A DNA stretch of 17,026 nucleotides from CAZJBP01 sp964544115 (GTDB lineage Bacteria; Verrucomicrobiota; Kiritimatiellia; UBA8416; JADHWI01), in contig CAZJBP010000080.1 of assembly GCA_964544115.1 (NCBI GenBank), positions 1 through 17,026 of the forward strand, read 5' to 3'. Positions 1-9,453 of the stretch are shown here, one piece after another (positions within the stretch are counted from its first letter, which is position 1; every line of letters begins with the position of its first letter). Made by a program: the position numbers and the translations under genes. The notes under the pieces are model-generated. The model was not told the origin of the DNA. It made no database searches and saw only the letters and a list, made by a program, of their open reading frames with translations.

Positions 1-1248
1 ATGGCGGCCGCGGCCGACGTCGAGGGCGTGGTCCCTGAGAAGGTGCGCGACGAGGTCGCCGCGGGCAGGGCTGTCCTTCCGGCAAACCCTGCGCACACCG
101 GCCTGCGGCCCGCCGTGGCCGGCCGGTCGTTCCGGACCAAGGTCAACGCCAACATCGGTTTTTCGCCCGAGCGCTCCTCGCTGGCCGAGGAACTGCACAA
201 GCTTGAGGTCTCGCTGGAGGCCGGAGCGGACTTCGTCATGGACCTCAGCGTCGGTGCCGCGCTGGAGCCGATCCGCCGCGCCATCATCGCCGCGTCGCCC
301 GTGGCGATCGGGACCGTGCCGGTCTACGAGACGCTGAGCCGCGTTGGCGGCAGGGTCGAGGAGTTGACGGAGGAGAGCTTTCTCGAAGTCATCCGCGACC
401 AGGCCCTGCAGGGCGTGGACTTCATGACGCTGCACGCGGGACTGTTGCGCGAGCACGTGCCGCTGGCGGTCAAGCGGCTGCTGGGCATCGCCAGCCGCGG
501 CGGGGCGGTGCTGGCGGAGTGGATGATGGGCAACGGCCGGCAGAACCCGCTGTACGAGCGCTGGGATGACATCATGGCCATCTGCCGCGAGCATGACGTG
601 ACCGTCTCGCTGGGTGACGGCCTGCGGCCGGGCTGCCTGGCCGACGCGAGCGACGCCGCCCAGTTTGCCGAGTTGGATGTGCTCGGGCTGCTCGTGCAGC
701 GCTGCCGCGCCGCCGGCGTGCAGGTGATGGTCGAGGGGCCCGGCCACGTTCCGTACGACCAGATCCAGATGAATATGGAGCGCCAGCAGCGCATCTGCGA
801 TGGCGCCCCGTTCTACGTCCTCGGGCCGCTGGTCACGGACATTGCCGCCGCGCACGATCACATCGCCTGCGCCATCGGCGCCACGGCGGCGGCCTTCCAC
901 GGTGCCTGCCTGATTTGCTACGTCACACCTGCCGAGCACCTCCATCTGCCGACCTGCGACGACGTGCGCGAGGGCATCATGGCCTGTCGGGTGGCCGCCC
1001 ACGCGGCCGACACGGCCCGCGGACTGCCCGGTGCGCGGAAGCGCGACGATGCCATGTCGCGGGCCCGGGCGTCGCTTGACTGGGAGGGGCAGTTCGCCCA
1101 GGCGCTGGACGGAAAGCGCGCACGGGAGCGCTTCCATGCCGCCAACCGCGGTGCGCCCGCCGGCGGCGAGCAGGACCACTGCTCCATGTGTGGCCGCGAG
1201 TTCTGCGCCATGCGCGTGAGCAGAAAGCTCAAGGAAATGGCGTTGTGA
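1..1248 (+). CDS. thiC: Phosphomethylpyrimidine synthase ThiC, short form, 5' end missing
   Basis: ThiC is a radical-SAM enzyme that rearranges 5-aminoimidazole ribotide into hydroxymethylpyrimidine phosphate for thiamine synthesis in the cytoplasm. The visible 415 residues follow the family from the N-terminal VPEKVRDEVAAGRAVLPAN segment through RTKVNANIG, ADFVMDLS and DFMTLHAG to a C-terminal cluster motif with Cys394, Cys397 and Cys402 (CxxCx4C, the ThiC 4Fe-4S site). The length fits the short form that lacks the long N-terminal domain of E. coli ThiC. The window opens on an ATG, but by comparison with the family about 15 residues should precede it (typically ending in a TPEM-like stretch). 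The ATG is therefore probably an internal Met and the gene truncated by the window edge; any THI-box riboswitch would lie outside. The stop overlaps the mazG start by 4 bp. Confidence 0.95.
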   Translation: MAAAADVEGVVPEKVRDEVAAGRAVLPANPAHTGLRPAVAGRSFRTKVNANIGFSPERSSLAEELHKLEVSLEAGADFVMDLSVGAALEPIRRAIIAASPVAIGTVPVYETLSRVGGRVEELTEESFLEVIRDQALQGVDFMTLHAGLLREHVPLAVKRLLGIASRGGAVLAEWMMGNGRQNPLYERWDDIMAICREHDVTVSLGDGLRPGCLADASDAAQFAELDVLGLLVQRCRAAGVQVMVEGPGHVPYDQIQMNMERQQRICDGAPFYVLGPLVTDIAAAHDHIACAIGATAAAFHGACLICYVTPAEHLHLPTCDDVREGIMACRVAAHAADTARGLPGARKRDDAMSRARASLDWEGQFAQALDGKRARERFHAANRGAPAGGEQDHCSMCGREFCAMRVSRKLKEMAL

Positions 1249-2099
1249 GCGCGGGGCTGGACGGCGTGCGGCGCCTGCTGGATGTCGTGCAGACCCTGAG
1301 AGGGCCGGGCGGCTGTCCGTGGGACCGCGAGCAGACGCTGGAGACGCTCAAGCCTTTCGCCGTCGAAGAGGTGTACGAGGTTATCGACGCCATCGAGTCG
1401 GGCAACGTCGCGCACCACCGGGAGGAACTGGGCGACCTGCTGCTGCAGGTGGCGCTCCAGTCGCAGATTCGCGCCGAGGAAGGCGCGTTCACGTTTGACG
1501 ACGTCGCGGCGCAATTGGCGGAGAAACTGGTCCGACGCCACCCTCACGTGTTCGGCGATGTGACGGCTGAGACCTCGGGCCAGGTGTTGAAGAACTGGCA
1601 GGCGATCAAGGCGACGGAAAAGACGAGCGGCGCCGGCGAGGCACCGGCCTCGGCGGTCGGCGGCATTCCGCGGCATCTCCCAGCCCTGCAGCGCGCCCAG
1701 CGGATCCAAGGGCGGGCGGCGCGGGTCGGCTTCGACTGGGAACGCACGGCCGACGTGTTGGCCAAGGTGGAAGAGGAAGTGGCCGAGATTCGCGCCGAGA
1801 CCGAGGGCGAGCCGCGCGATCCCGGCCGTGTGCGCGAGGAGATCGGCGACCTCCTGTTTGCGCTGGTCAACCTGTGCAGGTTTCTGGACGTGGAAGCCGA
1901 GGATGCCCTGCGCGGCGCGACCGAGAAGTTCATTCGCCGATTTCAGCAGATCGAAGCTCGGGTGCATGCGGCCGGCCGAACCATGCAGGACCACACGCTC
2001 GCCGAACTCGACGCGCACTGGGACGACGTGAAGCGCGGCGAGCGAGGGGTGGGGACATCCCCGATTGCGACGCCGGACCAGCAGTCATCCGCTTCGTGA
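1245..2099 (+). CDS. mazG: Nucleoside triphosphate pyrophosphohydrolase MazG
   Basis: MazG hydrolyses (d)NTPs to NMP and pyrophosphate, acting as a house-cleaning enzyme. The 284-residue protein has the two tandem MazG domains of the E. coli-type enzyme. The N-terminal copy (about 10-110) has GGCPWDREQT, the acidic helices EEVYE (41-45) and EELGD (60-64), and RRHPHVFGD. The C-terminal copy (about 145-265) has LPALQRAQ, VGFDW, EEEVAEI and EEIGDLLFALVN. These Glu/Asp residues bind the metal and triphosphate. The start is GTG at 1245, overlapping the thiC stop as GTGA, with AAGGA at 1231-1235 as ribosome-binding site. Longer in-frame starts would lie deep inside thiC. The last 20 or so residues are a Ser/Pro-rich, low-complexity tail that looks non-essential. 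Coupling to thiC suggests co-transcription rather than shared function. Confidence 0.95.
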   Translation: MSAGLDGVRRLLDVVQTLRGPGGCPWDREQTLETLKPFAVEEVYEVIDAIESGNVAHHREELGDLLLQVALQSQIRAEEGAFTFDDVAAQLAEKLVRRHPHVFGDVTAETSGQVLKNWQAIKATEKTSGAGEAPASAVGGIPRHLPALQRAQRIQGRAARVGFDWERTADVLAKVEEEVAEIRAETEGEPRDPGRVREEIGDLLFALVNLCRFLDVEAEDALRGATEKFIRRFQQIEARVHAAGRTMQDHTLAELDAHWDDVKRGERGVGTSPIATPDQQSSAS

Positions 2100-2135
2100 T
2101 TGCCTTCGCACCGCCGTCTCGACATCCTCTACGCC

Positions 2136-3743
2136 ATGAAGATCCTCATCACGGGCTCGTCCGGTCTGATCGGGTCGGCGCTGGTCACGCACTTGCGCGC
2201 GGCCGGGCATGACGTCGTGCGCCTCTTGAGGCAGCCGTGCGAACAGGCGGATGCGTTCGAGTGGAATCCTGATACAGGCGTCATCGACCAACGCGCGTTC
2301 GCAGGCGTTAACGGCGTCGTACATCTGGGCGGGGTGAACATAGGTTCGACGCGTTGGTCGGCCGAAAGCAAGCGGCTGATCATGGAGAGCCGTGTAGCGG
2401 GCACGAGGCTTCTCTCCAGTGCCCTGGCCGCGCGGGTTCCCCGTCCGCGCGTGATGGTGTGCGCCTCGGCGGTCGGGTTTTACGGTGACCGGGCTGACGC
2501 CGTGCTGGACGAGTCCAGCCCCGGAGGAGAGGGATTCCTTGCCTCCGTGGCGAGCCAATGGGAGAAGGCGTCCGAGCCGGCTGCAGCGGCAGGGGTGCGG
2601 GTGGCGTCGGTTCGCCTGGGCATGGTCCTGAGTGCTGAGGGCGGCGCATTGCCGCGCATGCTGCTTCCCTTCAGGTTGGGGCTCGGCGGCACCGTTGGCG
2701 GTGGACGGCAGTACATCAGCTGGGTTGCGATTCAGGATGTGGTGGAGGCCGTTCAATACATTCTCGAGAACGACAGCCTGTCCGGCCCGGTCAACCTTGT
2801 GGCGCCCGATCCCGTCACAAACCGGCAGTTCGTCAAGGCGCTTGGCTCCGCGCTGCATCGGCCGGCCTGCCTGCCGCTGCCGGCGTTCGCGGTCAAGGCG
2901 CTCTTCGGCGAAATGGGCAGGGAGTTGCTTCTGACGAGCACGAGGGCCGTTCCGAGCAAGCTCCTTTCCGCCGGCTATGCCTTCCGGTATCCGGTGCTTG
3001 CAGGAGCGCTTGAGCGGATCCTTGGCGCGCGCTGTTCTTCGTCTCCTACCGGGGTATCACCTCGGGATATGAACGTGTCCTCCTGCAACGGCTCGGGCGA
3101 GGCCGGCACCGATGCCCGCCCGCAGGCCCTTCTGCTGCTCGGGCCGACGGGGGCGGGGAAGACGCCGCTGGGGGATGCGCTGGCGGCGGGCGGCCTCTGT
3201 GGGCACCGATGCATCCACTTCGACTTTGGGGCCAACCTGCGGGCGGCGGACAGCGGAGCCCTGGCCGTGGACGCCCTGACGCCCGGGGATCGGAGCGTGA
3301 TTCGCGCCGCCCTGGCCACGGGGCGCCTGCTCGAGGATGGGCAGTTCCCGATTGCCGCCGCCATCTTCCGGGCGTTCCTGGGCCGCGAGGCCTGGCGGCC
3401 GGGCGTCCGCGTCGTGCTCAACGGCGTGCCGCGCCACGCGGGGCAGGCCCGCGACGTGGCCGCGCTGGCCGATGTGCGCGACGTGGTGCTGCTGGAATGC
3501 AGCCCCGCCGTCGTCCTGGAGCGGATCCGGCGCGATACCGGCGGGGACCGCGCCGGCCGGATCGACGATTCGCTGCCGGAGGTCGAGCGCAAGCTGGATC
3601 TTTTTCGCCTGCGAACGCTTCCGCTGCTTGACCACTACGCCGGATTAGGGGTAAGCATTCACCGCCTTCCGGTGCGCGCGGATACCACGGCGACAGACGC
3701 CGCGGCCGCGCTCTCGGCGGCCCTGGAGCGCGCGAACGGATGA
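2136..3743 (+). CDS. Fusion: TIGR01777-type epimerase + adenylate-kinase-like P-loop protein
   Basis: One uninterrupted 535-residue frame carries two domains. Residues 1-298 are a TIGR01777-family extended SDR (often annotated as an epimerase or cell-division inhibitor homologue; true substrate unknown). It has the NAD(P)-binding GSSGLIG (7-13), HLGG, the family's SAVGFYG (111-117) and GGGRQYISWVAIQDVV. After a Ser/Pro/Gly-rich linker (about 300-328), residues 330-535 resemble a nucleoside monophosphate kinase: Walker A GPTGAGKT (336-343), an HFDFGANLR segment in the place of the adenylate-kinase NMP-binding motif, LNGVPRHAGQA resembling its DGFPR.xxQA, and an Arg-rich GRIDDSLPEVERKL segment resembling the LID-return region. 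Start ATG 2136 places the GxxGxxG at the usual distance; no good Shine-Dalgarno is visible. An internal Met (312, nt 3069) could start a separate kinase, but there is no stop before it and only a weak site upstream. The stop overlaps the next gene (ATGA). Confidence 0.85.
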   Translation: MKILITGSSGLIGSALVTHLRAAGHDVVRLLRQPCEQADAFEWNPDTGVIDQRAFAGVNGVVHLGGVNIGSTRWSAESKRLIMESRVAGTRLLSSALAARVPRPRVMVCASAVGFYGDRADAVLDESSPGGEGFLASVASQWEKASEPAAAAGVRVASVRLGMVLSAEGGALPRMLLPFRLGLGGTVGGGRQYISWVAIQDVVEAVQYILENDSLSGPVNLVAPDPVTNRQFVKALGSALHRPACLPLPAFAVKALFGEMGRELLLTSTRAVPSKLLSAGYAFRYPVLAGALERILGARCSSSPTGVSPRDMNVSSCNGSGEAGTDARPQALLLLGPTGAGKTPLGDALAAGGLCGHRCIHFDFGANLRAADSGALAVDALTPGDRSVIRAALATGRLLEDGQFPIAAAIFRAFLGREAWRPGVRVVLNGVPRHAGQARDVAALADVRDVVLLECSPAVVLERIRRDTGGDRAGRIDDSLPEVERKLDLFRLRTLPLLDHYAGLGVSIHRLPVRADTTATDAAAALSAALERANG

Positions 3744-4639
3744 AGATCACGGTCAACGGCATTCCCCTTCCCGAGGCGGCGGTGGAGTTTGAGCTCAACC
3801 GGCTGTTGCGGTTCTACTCCGAACAAATGAGCCGCGACCAGGTCGAGGCGCAGCTCGACGCGCTGCGCAGCCGTGCGGTCGACCAGGCCATCGGCGCCCG
3901 CCTGCTGATGGATCGCGCCGAGGAGATGAAGCTGGACCCCGATGCGGCGGACCTGGATGCCCGGATCAGCCGCATGGAGCGCGAGGCCGGAGGGCCGGAG
4001 GCGTTCAAGAAGGCCCTTGCCCGTCAGAATCTGACGATCGAAACCGTGCGCGAGGGCGTGCGACGAGGCCGCCGCGTGGACCTGCTCGTGGCGAAGATCA
4101 CCGAGGGCGTCGCCGACCCGACCGAGAAGGAGATCCGCCTGCACTTCGAGGCGCATGTCGAGGAGTACCACACGGCCGACCGCGCCCAGGCGCAGCACAT
4201 CCTGATCCAGCCGAAGGACGATTCGCCCGAGGCCCAGCGCGAGGCGCGCGCGAAGCTGGCCGAGGTGCGGCGGCGCGTCGAGAAGGGGGACGATTTTTCC
4301 GAGCTGGCGGCCGCCCACTCCGACTGCCCGAGCGGCAAGAACACCGGCGGCGGCCTCGGGTGGTTTGCCCGCGGGTCGATGCTACCCGAGTTTGACCAGG
4401 CCGTGTTCGCGATGGAGATCGGCGAGCTCAGCGAGATTGTGCAGACGCCGGTGGGGTACCACCTCATCCGCAAGCTCGGGCACGTGGAGGGCGGGCCGGC
4501 CGAGCTGCCCGACGTGTCCGATCGCATCCGCGAGTTCCTGCGGCATGTGCGCCGCGGCGAACGCATCTCCGAATACGTCGCCGAATTGCGCGCCAAGGCC
4601 GAGGTTGTGATCGAGGGCGATGACGGCGCGGACGGCTAA
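3740..4639 (+). CDS. Parvulin-type peptidyl-prolyl cis-trans isomerase (SurA/NifM-like)
   Basis: This 299-residue protein has an alpha-helical N-terminal half (about 1-140, SurA_N/trigger-factor-like with many charged helices) and a parvulin (PpiC/Rotamase) domain at about 145-248. The parvulin domain carries AQHIL (His153), the basic helix EARAKLAEVRRRVEKGDDFSEL in two parts, GGGLGWF (203-209) and PVGYHLIRKLG (His241), all typical of active parvulins. A short acidic helical tail follows. No signal peptide or transmembrane segment is visible, so it probably acts in the cytoplasm, as NifM does, rather than in the periplasm like SurA or PpiD. Its client is not evident because no nif genes are nearby. 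The ATG overlaps the fusion gene's stop by 4 bp, with GGAG about 11 nt upstream, so the two are probably translationally coupled. Confidence 0.9.
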   Translation: MKITVNGIPLPEAAVEFELNRLLRFYSEQMSRDQVEAQLDALRSRAVDQAIGARLLMDRAEEMKLDPDAADLDARISRMEREAGGPEAFKKALARQNLTIETVREGVRRGRRVDLLVAKITEGVADPTEKEIRLHFEAHVEEYHTADRAQAQHILIQPKDDSPEAQREARAKLAEVRRRVEKGDDFSELAAAHSDCPSGKNTGGGLGWFARGSMLPEFDQAVFAMEIGELSEIVQTPVGYHLIRKLGHVEGGPAELPDVSDRIREFLRHVRRGERISEYVAELRAKAEVVIEGDDGADG

Positions 4640-4655
4640 GGAAGGGGAGGGGACG

Positions 4656-5417
4656 ATGCACAGGCCTTGGTGGCGCACGCTTTCGCTGGCTTCGAGCGGG
4701 TCCAAGCACCATCTGACCGTTGCCGTGGCCCTGCTGACGGTCCTGCCCCTGCTCTGCCTGCTGTTCATCTTCTGGTCGCGGATGTATGCGCCGGACGCGT
4801 GCCCCGCCTGGCTGGAGGCGTTCGCGGGCGCAGCCGCCCTCGCGTTCGGATCCGCGGGGTATGCGCTGCTGAGGCGCTATCCGCGCAACATCGTGCACCT
4901 GCGCCGCTACCTGCAGGAGATGGCGGAGGGCCACCTGCCCGACACGGTGACACTGGAGGATCCCGAGGACGACATCGAGGCGGTCCGGCGGTACATGAAT
5001 ACCGTCGTGGCGCAGATGCGCGAGCGGGTGGCCGCGCTGCAGGAGCAGTTGAACCTGTCCGAGCGGATGCAGGGCACCATCCGTCTGCAAACTGAGGAAC
5101 TCGTGGCCGCTGAGCGGCAGCGGGTGATGATCGAAAGCCTGGCAGCGGCGTGTCACCACATCGGCCAGCCTGCGACCGTCCTGCGGGTGCAACTGGAGTT
5201 GATGCGGCAAGCCACTTCCGACCGTCCCGACGCGAAAGATGTGTTCACACGCTGTGAGCGGGCGGTCGATGAGCTGGCGGAGGTGCTTGAGAAGCTGCGC
5301 CGCGTCAGCGAGTACCGTACCGTGCCGTATCTGACCTACGGAGCCCAGAGCCCGGACACGTCGCCGTCTATTGTCGACATCCGGGCTGATCCGTCACAGT
5401 TTGACCCGTCAGTGTGA
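4656..5417 (+). CDS. Two-TM membrane protein with an orphan histidine-kinase DHp-like segment
   Basis: The 253-residue product has two hydrophobic helices (about 19-40 and 51-72), then a charged HAMP-like or linker helix (about 78-120) and a long coiled coil (about 120-160). An H-box-like stretch follows, CHHIGQPATVLRVQLELM (166-183), then a second helix, AVDELAEVLEKLRRVSEY. This is the two-helix arrangement of a kinase dimerisation/phosphoacceptor domain, with His167 or His168 as candidate phosphoacceptor. No HATPase_c domain (N, G1, G2 boxes) follows and the protein ends within 35 residues. It may be a phosphotransfer or scaffold protein, a dimerising sensor lacking catalysis, or a degenerate kinase. 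ATG 4656 is chosen because AGGGGAGGGG at 4643-4652 sits just upstream; an in-frame ATG at 4620 inside the PPIase gene is less likely. Its neighbours do not reveal a partner kinase or response regulator. Confidence 0.75.
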   Translation: MHRPWWRTLSLASSGSKHHLTVAVALLTVLPLLCLLFIFWSRMYAPDACPAWLEAFAGAAALAFGSAGYALLRRYPRNIVHLRRYLQEMAEGHLPDTVTLEDPEDDIEAVRRYMNTVVAQMRERVAALQEQLNLSERMQGTIRLQTEELVAAERQRVMIESLAAACHHIGQPATVLRVQLELMRQATSDRPDAKDVFTRCERAVDELAEVLEKLRRVSEYRTVPYLTYGAQSPDTSPSIVDIRADPSQFDPSV

Positions 5418-5587
5418 CAGAATGCGCCTCGTGTCCGCGCCGCCCCCCCCCGGTTTAGGCCACCCGCCGTGATGTGGAACGCGAAGTGCTATTCCGGAAG
5501 GGGCATGCGAGGTCGCTCGCGAACGGTCCCGTCAGGATGCGGGCCCGGATGTGGGCGCGCCGCGTGCCCAATAGCGAGGAGGGAGTC

Positions 5588-7063
<1,476 letters not shown>

Positions 7064-7078
7064 GAGGGGATGGTTCAC

Positions 7079-7768
7079 ATGCTGCAGTTTGACTACATTC
7101 TGTTCATGGCGCCGGCGATGATTCTGGCCGGTCTGGCAACGCTGTTCACGAAGGTCACGTTCGGACGCTACAGCCGCGTGCCGGCGAAATCGGGTGTGAC
7201 CGGCGCGCAGGCCGCGGCCATGCTGCTGGAGTCGCAAGGGGTGCGCGATGTGCGCATCGAACAGGTCCAGGGGGTTCTGAGCGACCACTACGACCCGTCC
7301 TCGCGCACGCTGAGGCTGTCGGCCGACGTCTACCAGTCGCCCTCGCTGTCCGCCATCGGCGTGGCGTGCCACGAGGCCGGCCACGCGCTGCAGCATGCGG
7401 CGCACTACGCTCCGCTGATGCTGCGGTCGGGCATGGTGCCGATGGTTCAGTTCGGCTCGCAGGCCGCCTACATCCTGTTCCTGGCCGGCTTCTTCCTCGG
7501 AATGGTGGGCTTGATCAAGATCGGCATCGTCCTGTTCACGGGCGCGGTGGCCTTCTCCGTCGTCACGCTCCCGGTGGAGTGGAATGCCAGCGCGCGGGCC
7601 AAGCAGCTGATGGTCTCGGCGGGCATCGTGACGCCCGGCGAGCAGGCGATGGCGGGGCGCGTGCTCAACGCCGCGTTCCTGACCTACGTGGCGGCGGCCT
7701 TCACCTCGCTGATGACGCTGCTGTACTACCTCGCCCGGGCCGGGTTGCTCGGGCGCCGCGACGATTGA
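7079..7768 (+). CDS. Membrane zinc metallopeptidase, YugP/Zn_peptidase_2 family
   Basis: The 229-residue protein has an N-terminal transmembrane segment (about 5-24), a conserved region ending in the zinc motif HEAGH (98-102, HExxH), a hydrophobic block of two membrane helices (about 128-165), the family's third-ligand motif PVEWNASARAK (Glu167) and a C-terminal membrane helix (about 197-222). This order is that of the YugP family (Pfam Zn_peptidase_2), uncharacterised metalloproteases of the membrane. Two ATGs are possible, 7070 and 7079. The AGGAGGGG site (7062-7069) abuts 7070 but sits 9 nt from 7079, so 7079 is preferred. It lies 15 nt behind htrA and 20 nt ahead of the lipid kinase gene, which fits a shared role in envelope maintenance. 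Substrates are unknown. Confidence 0.9.
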   Translation: MLQFDYILFMAPAMILAGLATLFTKVTFGRYSRVPAKSGVTGAQAAAMLLESQGVRDVRIEQVQGVLSDHYDPSSRTLRLSADVYQSPSLSAIGVACHEAGHALQHAAHYAPLMLRSGMVPMVQFGSQAAYILFLAGFFLGMVGLIKIGIVLFTGAVAFSVVTLPVEWNASARAKQLMVSAGIVTPGEQAMAGRVLNAAFLTYVAAAFTSLMTLLYYLARAGLLGRRDD

Positions 7769-7788
7769 CCCGGCGATGGAGGAGGCCC

Positions 7789-8709
7789 ATGCAGGCGTCT
7801 GAACTGCGCAAGGTTCTCGTGCTGATCAACCCGCGCTCCGGGTTCATGTGGTCGATCGACGCGGTCCAGCAGGCCATCGCCGCGCACTGGGACTCCGGCG
7901 ACAGGAACGTGATGTTCCAGTTCACCCAGGGCGTCGATGACGGCCGGCGGAAGGCGGCTCGGGCCGTCGCCGACAAGGTGGACCTCGTCCTGGTCGTCGG
8001 CGGGGACGGCACGCTGAACACGATCGGCCGCGAACTGGTTGGCAGCGACGTATGCCTGGGCACGATTCCGGCCGGCAGCGGCAACGGGCTGGCGCGCCAC
8101 TTCGGCATCCCCCTCTCCGCCGTGGAGGCCGCCCGCACGCTGGCGACGGGCCGCGTTGAGCGCATCGACGTCGGGCGCATCGAGGGGCGCCCGTTCTTCA
8201 TCACGTGCAGCATCGCGTGGGATGCGGCCATCGTGCGGACCTTCGACCGCATGCCCGTGCGGGGCATCCTGCCCTACATCTTTGCCGGAGCTTACGAGCT
8301 GTTCGAGTATCGGTCCCAGCCGGTCACGCTGAAGCTCGACGACGGCGAGACGCTGCACATCGACGATCCTCTGGTCTGCACGATGGCCAACCTCACGCAG
8401 TACGGCGGCGGAGCTGTGATTGCGCCGCAGGCGCAGCCCGACGACGGGTTTCTGGATCTGGTGGTGGCCCGCCAGCAGCACGTGCCGCAGTTGATCGCGG
8501 GGATCGGCAAGTTCCTGGCCGGCGCCGTGACGGACATTCCCCAGGTCATCTACCGGCGGTTTCGCCACCTGTCGATCGTCCGCCCCAGCGCGGCGGCCGC
8601 GCAGATCGACGGAGAGCTGGTCGATTTTCCCGCTGAACTGCACGTTGATGTCGCGCCCCGTGCGCTGAACATGCTGGTTCCCTCCGCGCCCCTCGTCCCG
8701 GGGGCGTAG
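7789..8709 (+). CDS. Diacylglycerol-kinase-family lipid kinase
   Basis: The 306-residue protein matches the DAGK_cat/YegS-like fold: KVLVLINPRSG at the N terminus, the ATP-binding GGDGT (71-75), PAGSGNGLAR (94-103) and a C-terminal beta-sandwich region ending with QIDGELVDFP, typical of the family's last conserved motif. Members phosphorylate diacylglycerol, sphingosine-like or undecaprenol-like lipids at the inner face of the membrane; the substrate here cannot be told from sequence. ATG 7789 has GGAGGAGG (7778-7785) as ribosome-binding site. An in-frame upstream extension overlaps the peptidase gene and has no family similarity, so it is rejected. The gene follows the zinc peptidase by 20 nt and is probably co-transcribed with it. 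Confidence 0.93.
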   Translation: MQASELRKVLVLINPRSGFMWSIDAVQQAIAAHWDSGDRNVMFQFTQGVDDGRRKAARAVADKVDLVLVVGGDGTLNTIGRELVGSDVCLGTIPAGSGNGLARHFGIPLSAVEAARTLATGRVERIDVGRIEGRPFFITCSIAWDAAIVRTFDRMPVRGILPYIFAGAYELFEYRSQPVTLKLDDGETLHIDDPLVCTMANLTQYGGGAVIAPQAQPDDGFLDLVVARQQHVPQLIAGIGKFLAGAVTDIPQVIYRRFRHLSIVRPSAAAAQIDGELVDFPAELHVDVAPRALNMLVPSAPLVPGA

Positions 8710-8728
8710 GCGGTGCGAGAGGAGAAGC

Positions 8729-8761
8729 ATGCCGGTTAATCCGAGACGAGGTTCCCAGTGA
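8729..8761 (+). CDS. Possible 10-codon leader ORF upstream of the HAD gene
   Basis: An ATG at 8729 with a good AGGAG (8719-8723) five bases upstream opens a 10-codon frame, MPVNPRRGSQ, whose TGA overlaps the GTG start of the HAD hydrolase as GTGA (8758-8761). The HAD start itself has only a weak GAGG. The arrangement fits translational coupling through a leader peptide, but it could be chance; no family or conservation information is available. Confidence 0.3.
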   Translation: MPVNPRRGSQ

Positions 8762-9453
8762 GGGCTCCGGATGCGGTGCTCTTCGACCTGGACAACACGC
8801 TGGTCGACCGCGGCCGGTCGATCATGATCTACGCGATGCTGTTCTGCCGGGACTTCCGCGCGCGCTTGCGGGACGTCGATCCGGCTGTGGTGATCCGCAC
8901 GCTAAAGCGGGAGGATGGTGGCGGGTACGCGGTTCGCAGCGAGTTGTTTGGTGCTATCGCGCGGGGATTGCCGTGGATCGAGAGTCCCGCCGCCGACGAC
9001 CTGGCCCGGCACTGGCGGCAGCACTTTCCCGGCTGTGCGGTCCCGGTGCGCCAGGCGGCGGACGTGTTGCGCGAACTTCGCGGGCTGGGCCTGAAGACGG
9101 GTGTGGTGACCAACGGCTGGACGTCGTCGCAGAACGCGAAGATCGATGCGGCCGGCGTGCGACCGCTGTTGGACACGATCATCATTTCGCAGGCGGCGGG
9201 CGTCGCCAAGCCATCGCCGGAGATCTTCCAGCGTGCGCTCCAGGGCGTCGGCGTGCCGGCGTCCAAGGCGTGGTTCGTCGGCGATCACCCGGCAAACGAC
9301 GTCGAAGGCGCGGTGGCCACAGGCATGACCGCCGTCTGGATCGAAGGCCTGCACGCCTGGCCGGAGGGGCGACCTCGCCCGGAGGCCAGCATCTTCTCCC
9401 TCGGGCCGCTGCCGGCGATGGTCCGCGCCGCCCGGGAAGCGGCGGCAGGCTAG
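8758..9453 (+). CDS. HAD-superfamily hydrolase (phosphatase, haloacid dehalogenase-like)
   Basis: A cytoplasmic 231-residue HAD hydrolase with all four motifs: FDLDNT (Asp10 nucleophile, Asp12), TNG (118-120), Lys151 in GVAKPSPEIF, and GDHPAND (Asp176, Asp181). A helical C1 cap lies between residues 15 and 95. Sequence features fit small-molecule phosphatases of the Gph/YjjG type; the substrate is unknown. The GTG start at 8758 is well fixed: the in-frame TAA at 8737 precedes it, no ATG occurs before motif I, and the Asp nucleophile then lies at residue 10 as usual. It ends at a TAG that shares CTAG with the stop of the converging minus-strand gene. Confidence 0.93.
   Translation: MRAPDAVLFDLDNTLVDRGRSIMIYAMLFCRDFRARLRDVDPAVVIRTLKREDGGGYAVRSELFGAIARGLPWIESPAADDLARHWRQHFPGCAVPVRQAADVLRELRGLGLKTGVVTNGWTSSQNAKIDAAGVRPLLDTIIISQAAGVAKPSPEIFQRALQGVGVPASKAWFVGDHPANDVEGAVATGMTAVWIEGLHAWPEGRPRPEASIFSLGPLPAMVRAAREAAAG

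Noticed and set aside
1..3. ATG at base 1 as the true thiC start
   Set aside because: Family comparison suggests about 15 more residues upstream and no ribosome-binding site can be examined; treated as a truncated gene.
918..2018. Minus-strand frame of 366 codons opposite thiC and mazG
   Set aside because: Antisense shadow of two well-supported genes; no domain or signal recognisable.
5393..5418. GTCACA...TGTGAC inverted repeat at the end of the DHp protein gene
   Set aside because: Only 6-bp arms with a 14-nt loop, no T-run, overlaps the stop codon; within chance expectation.
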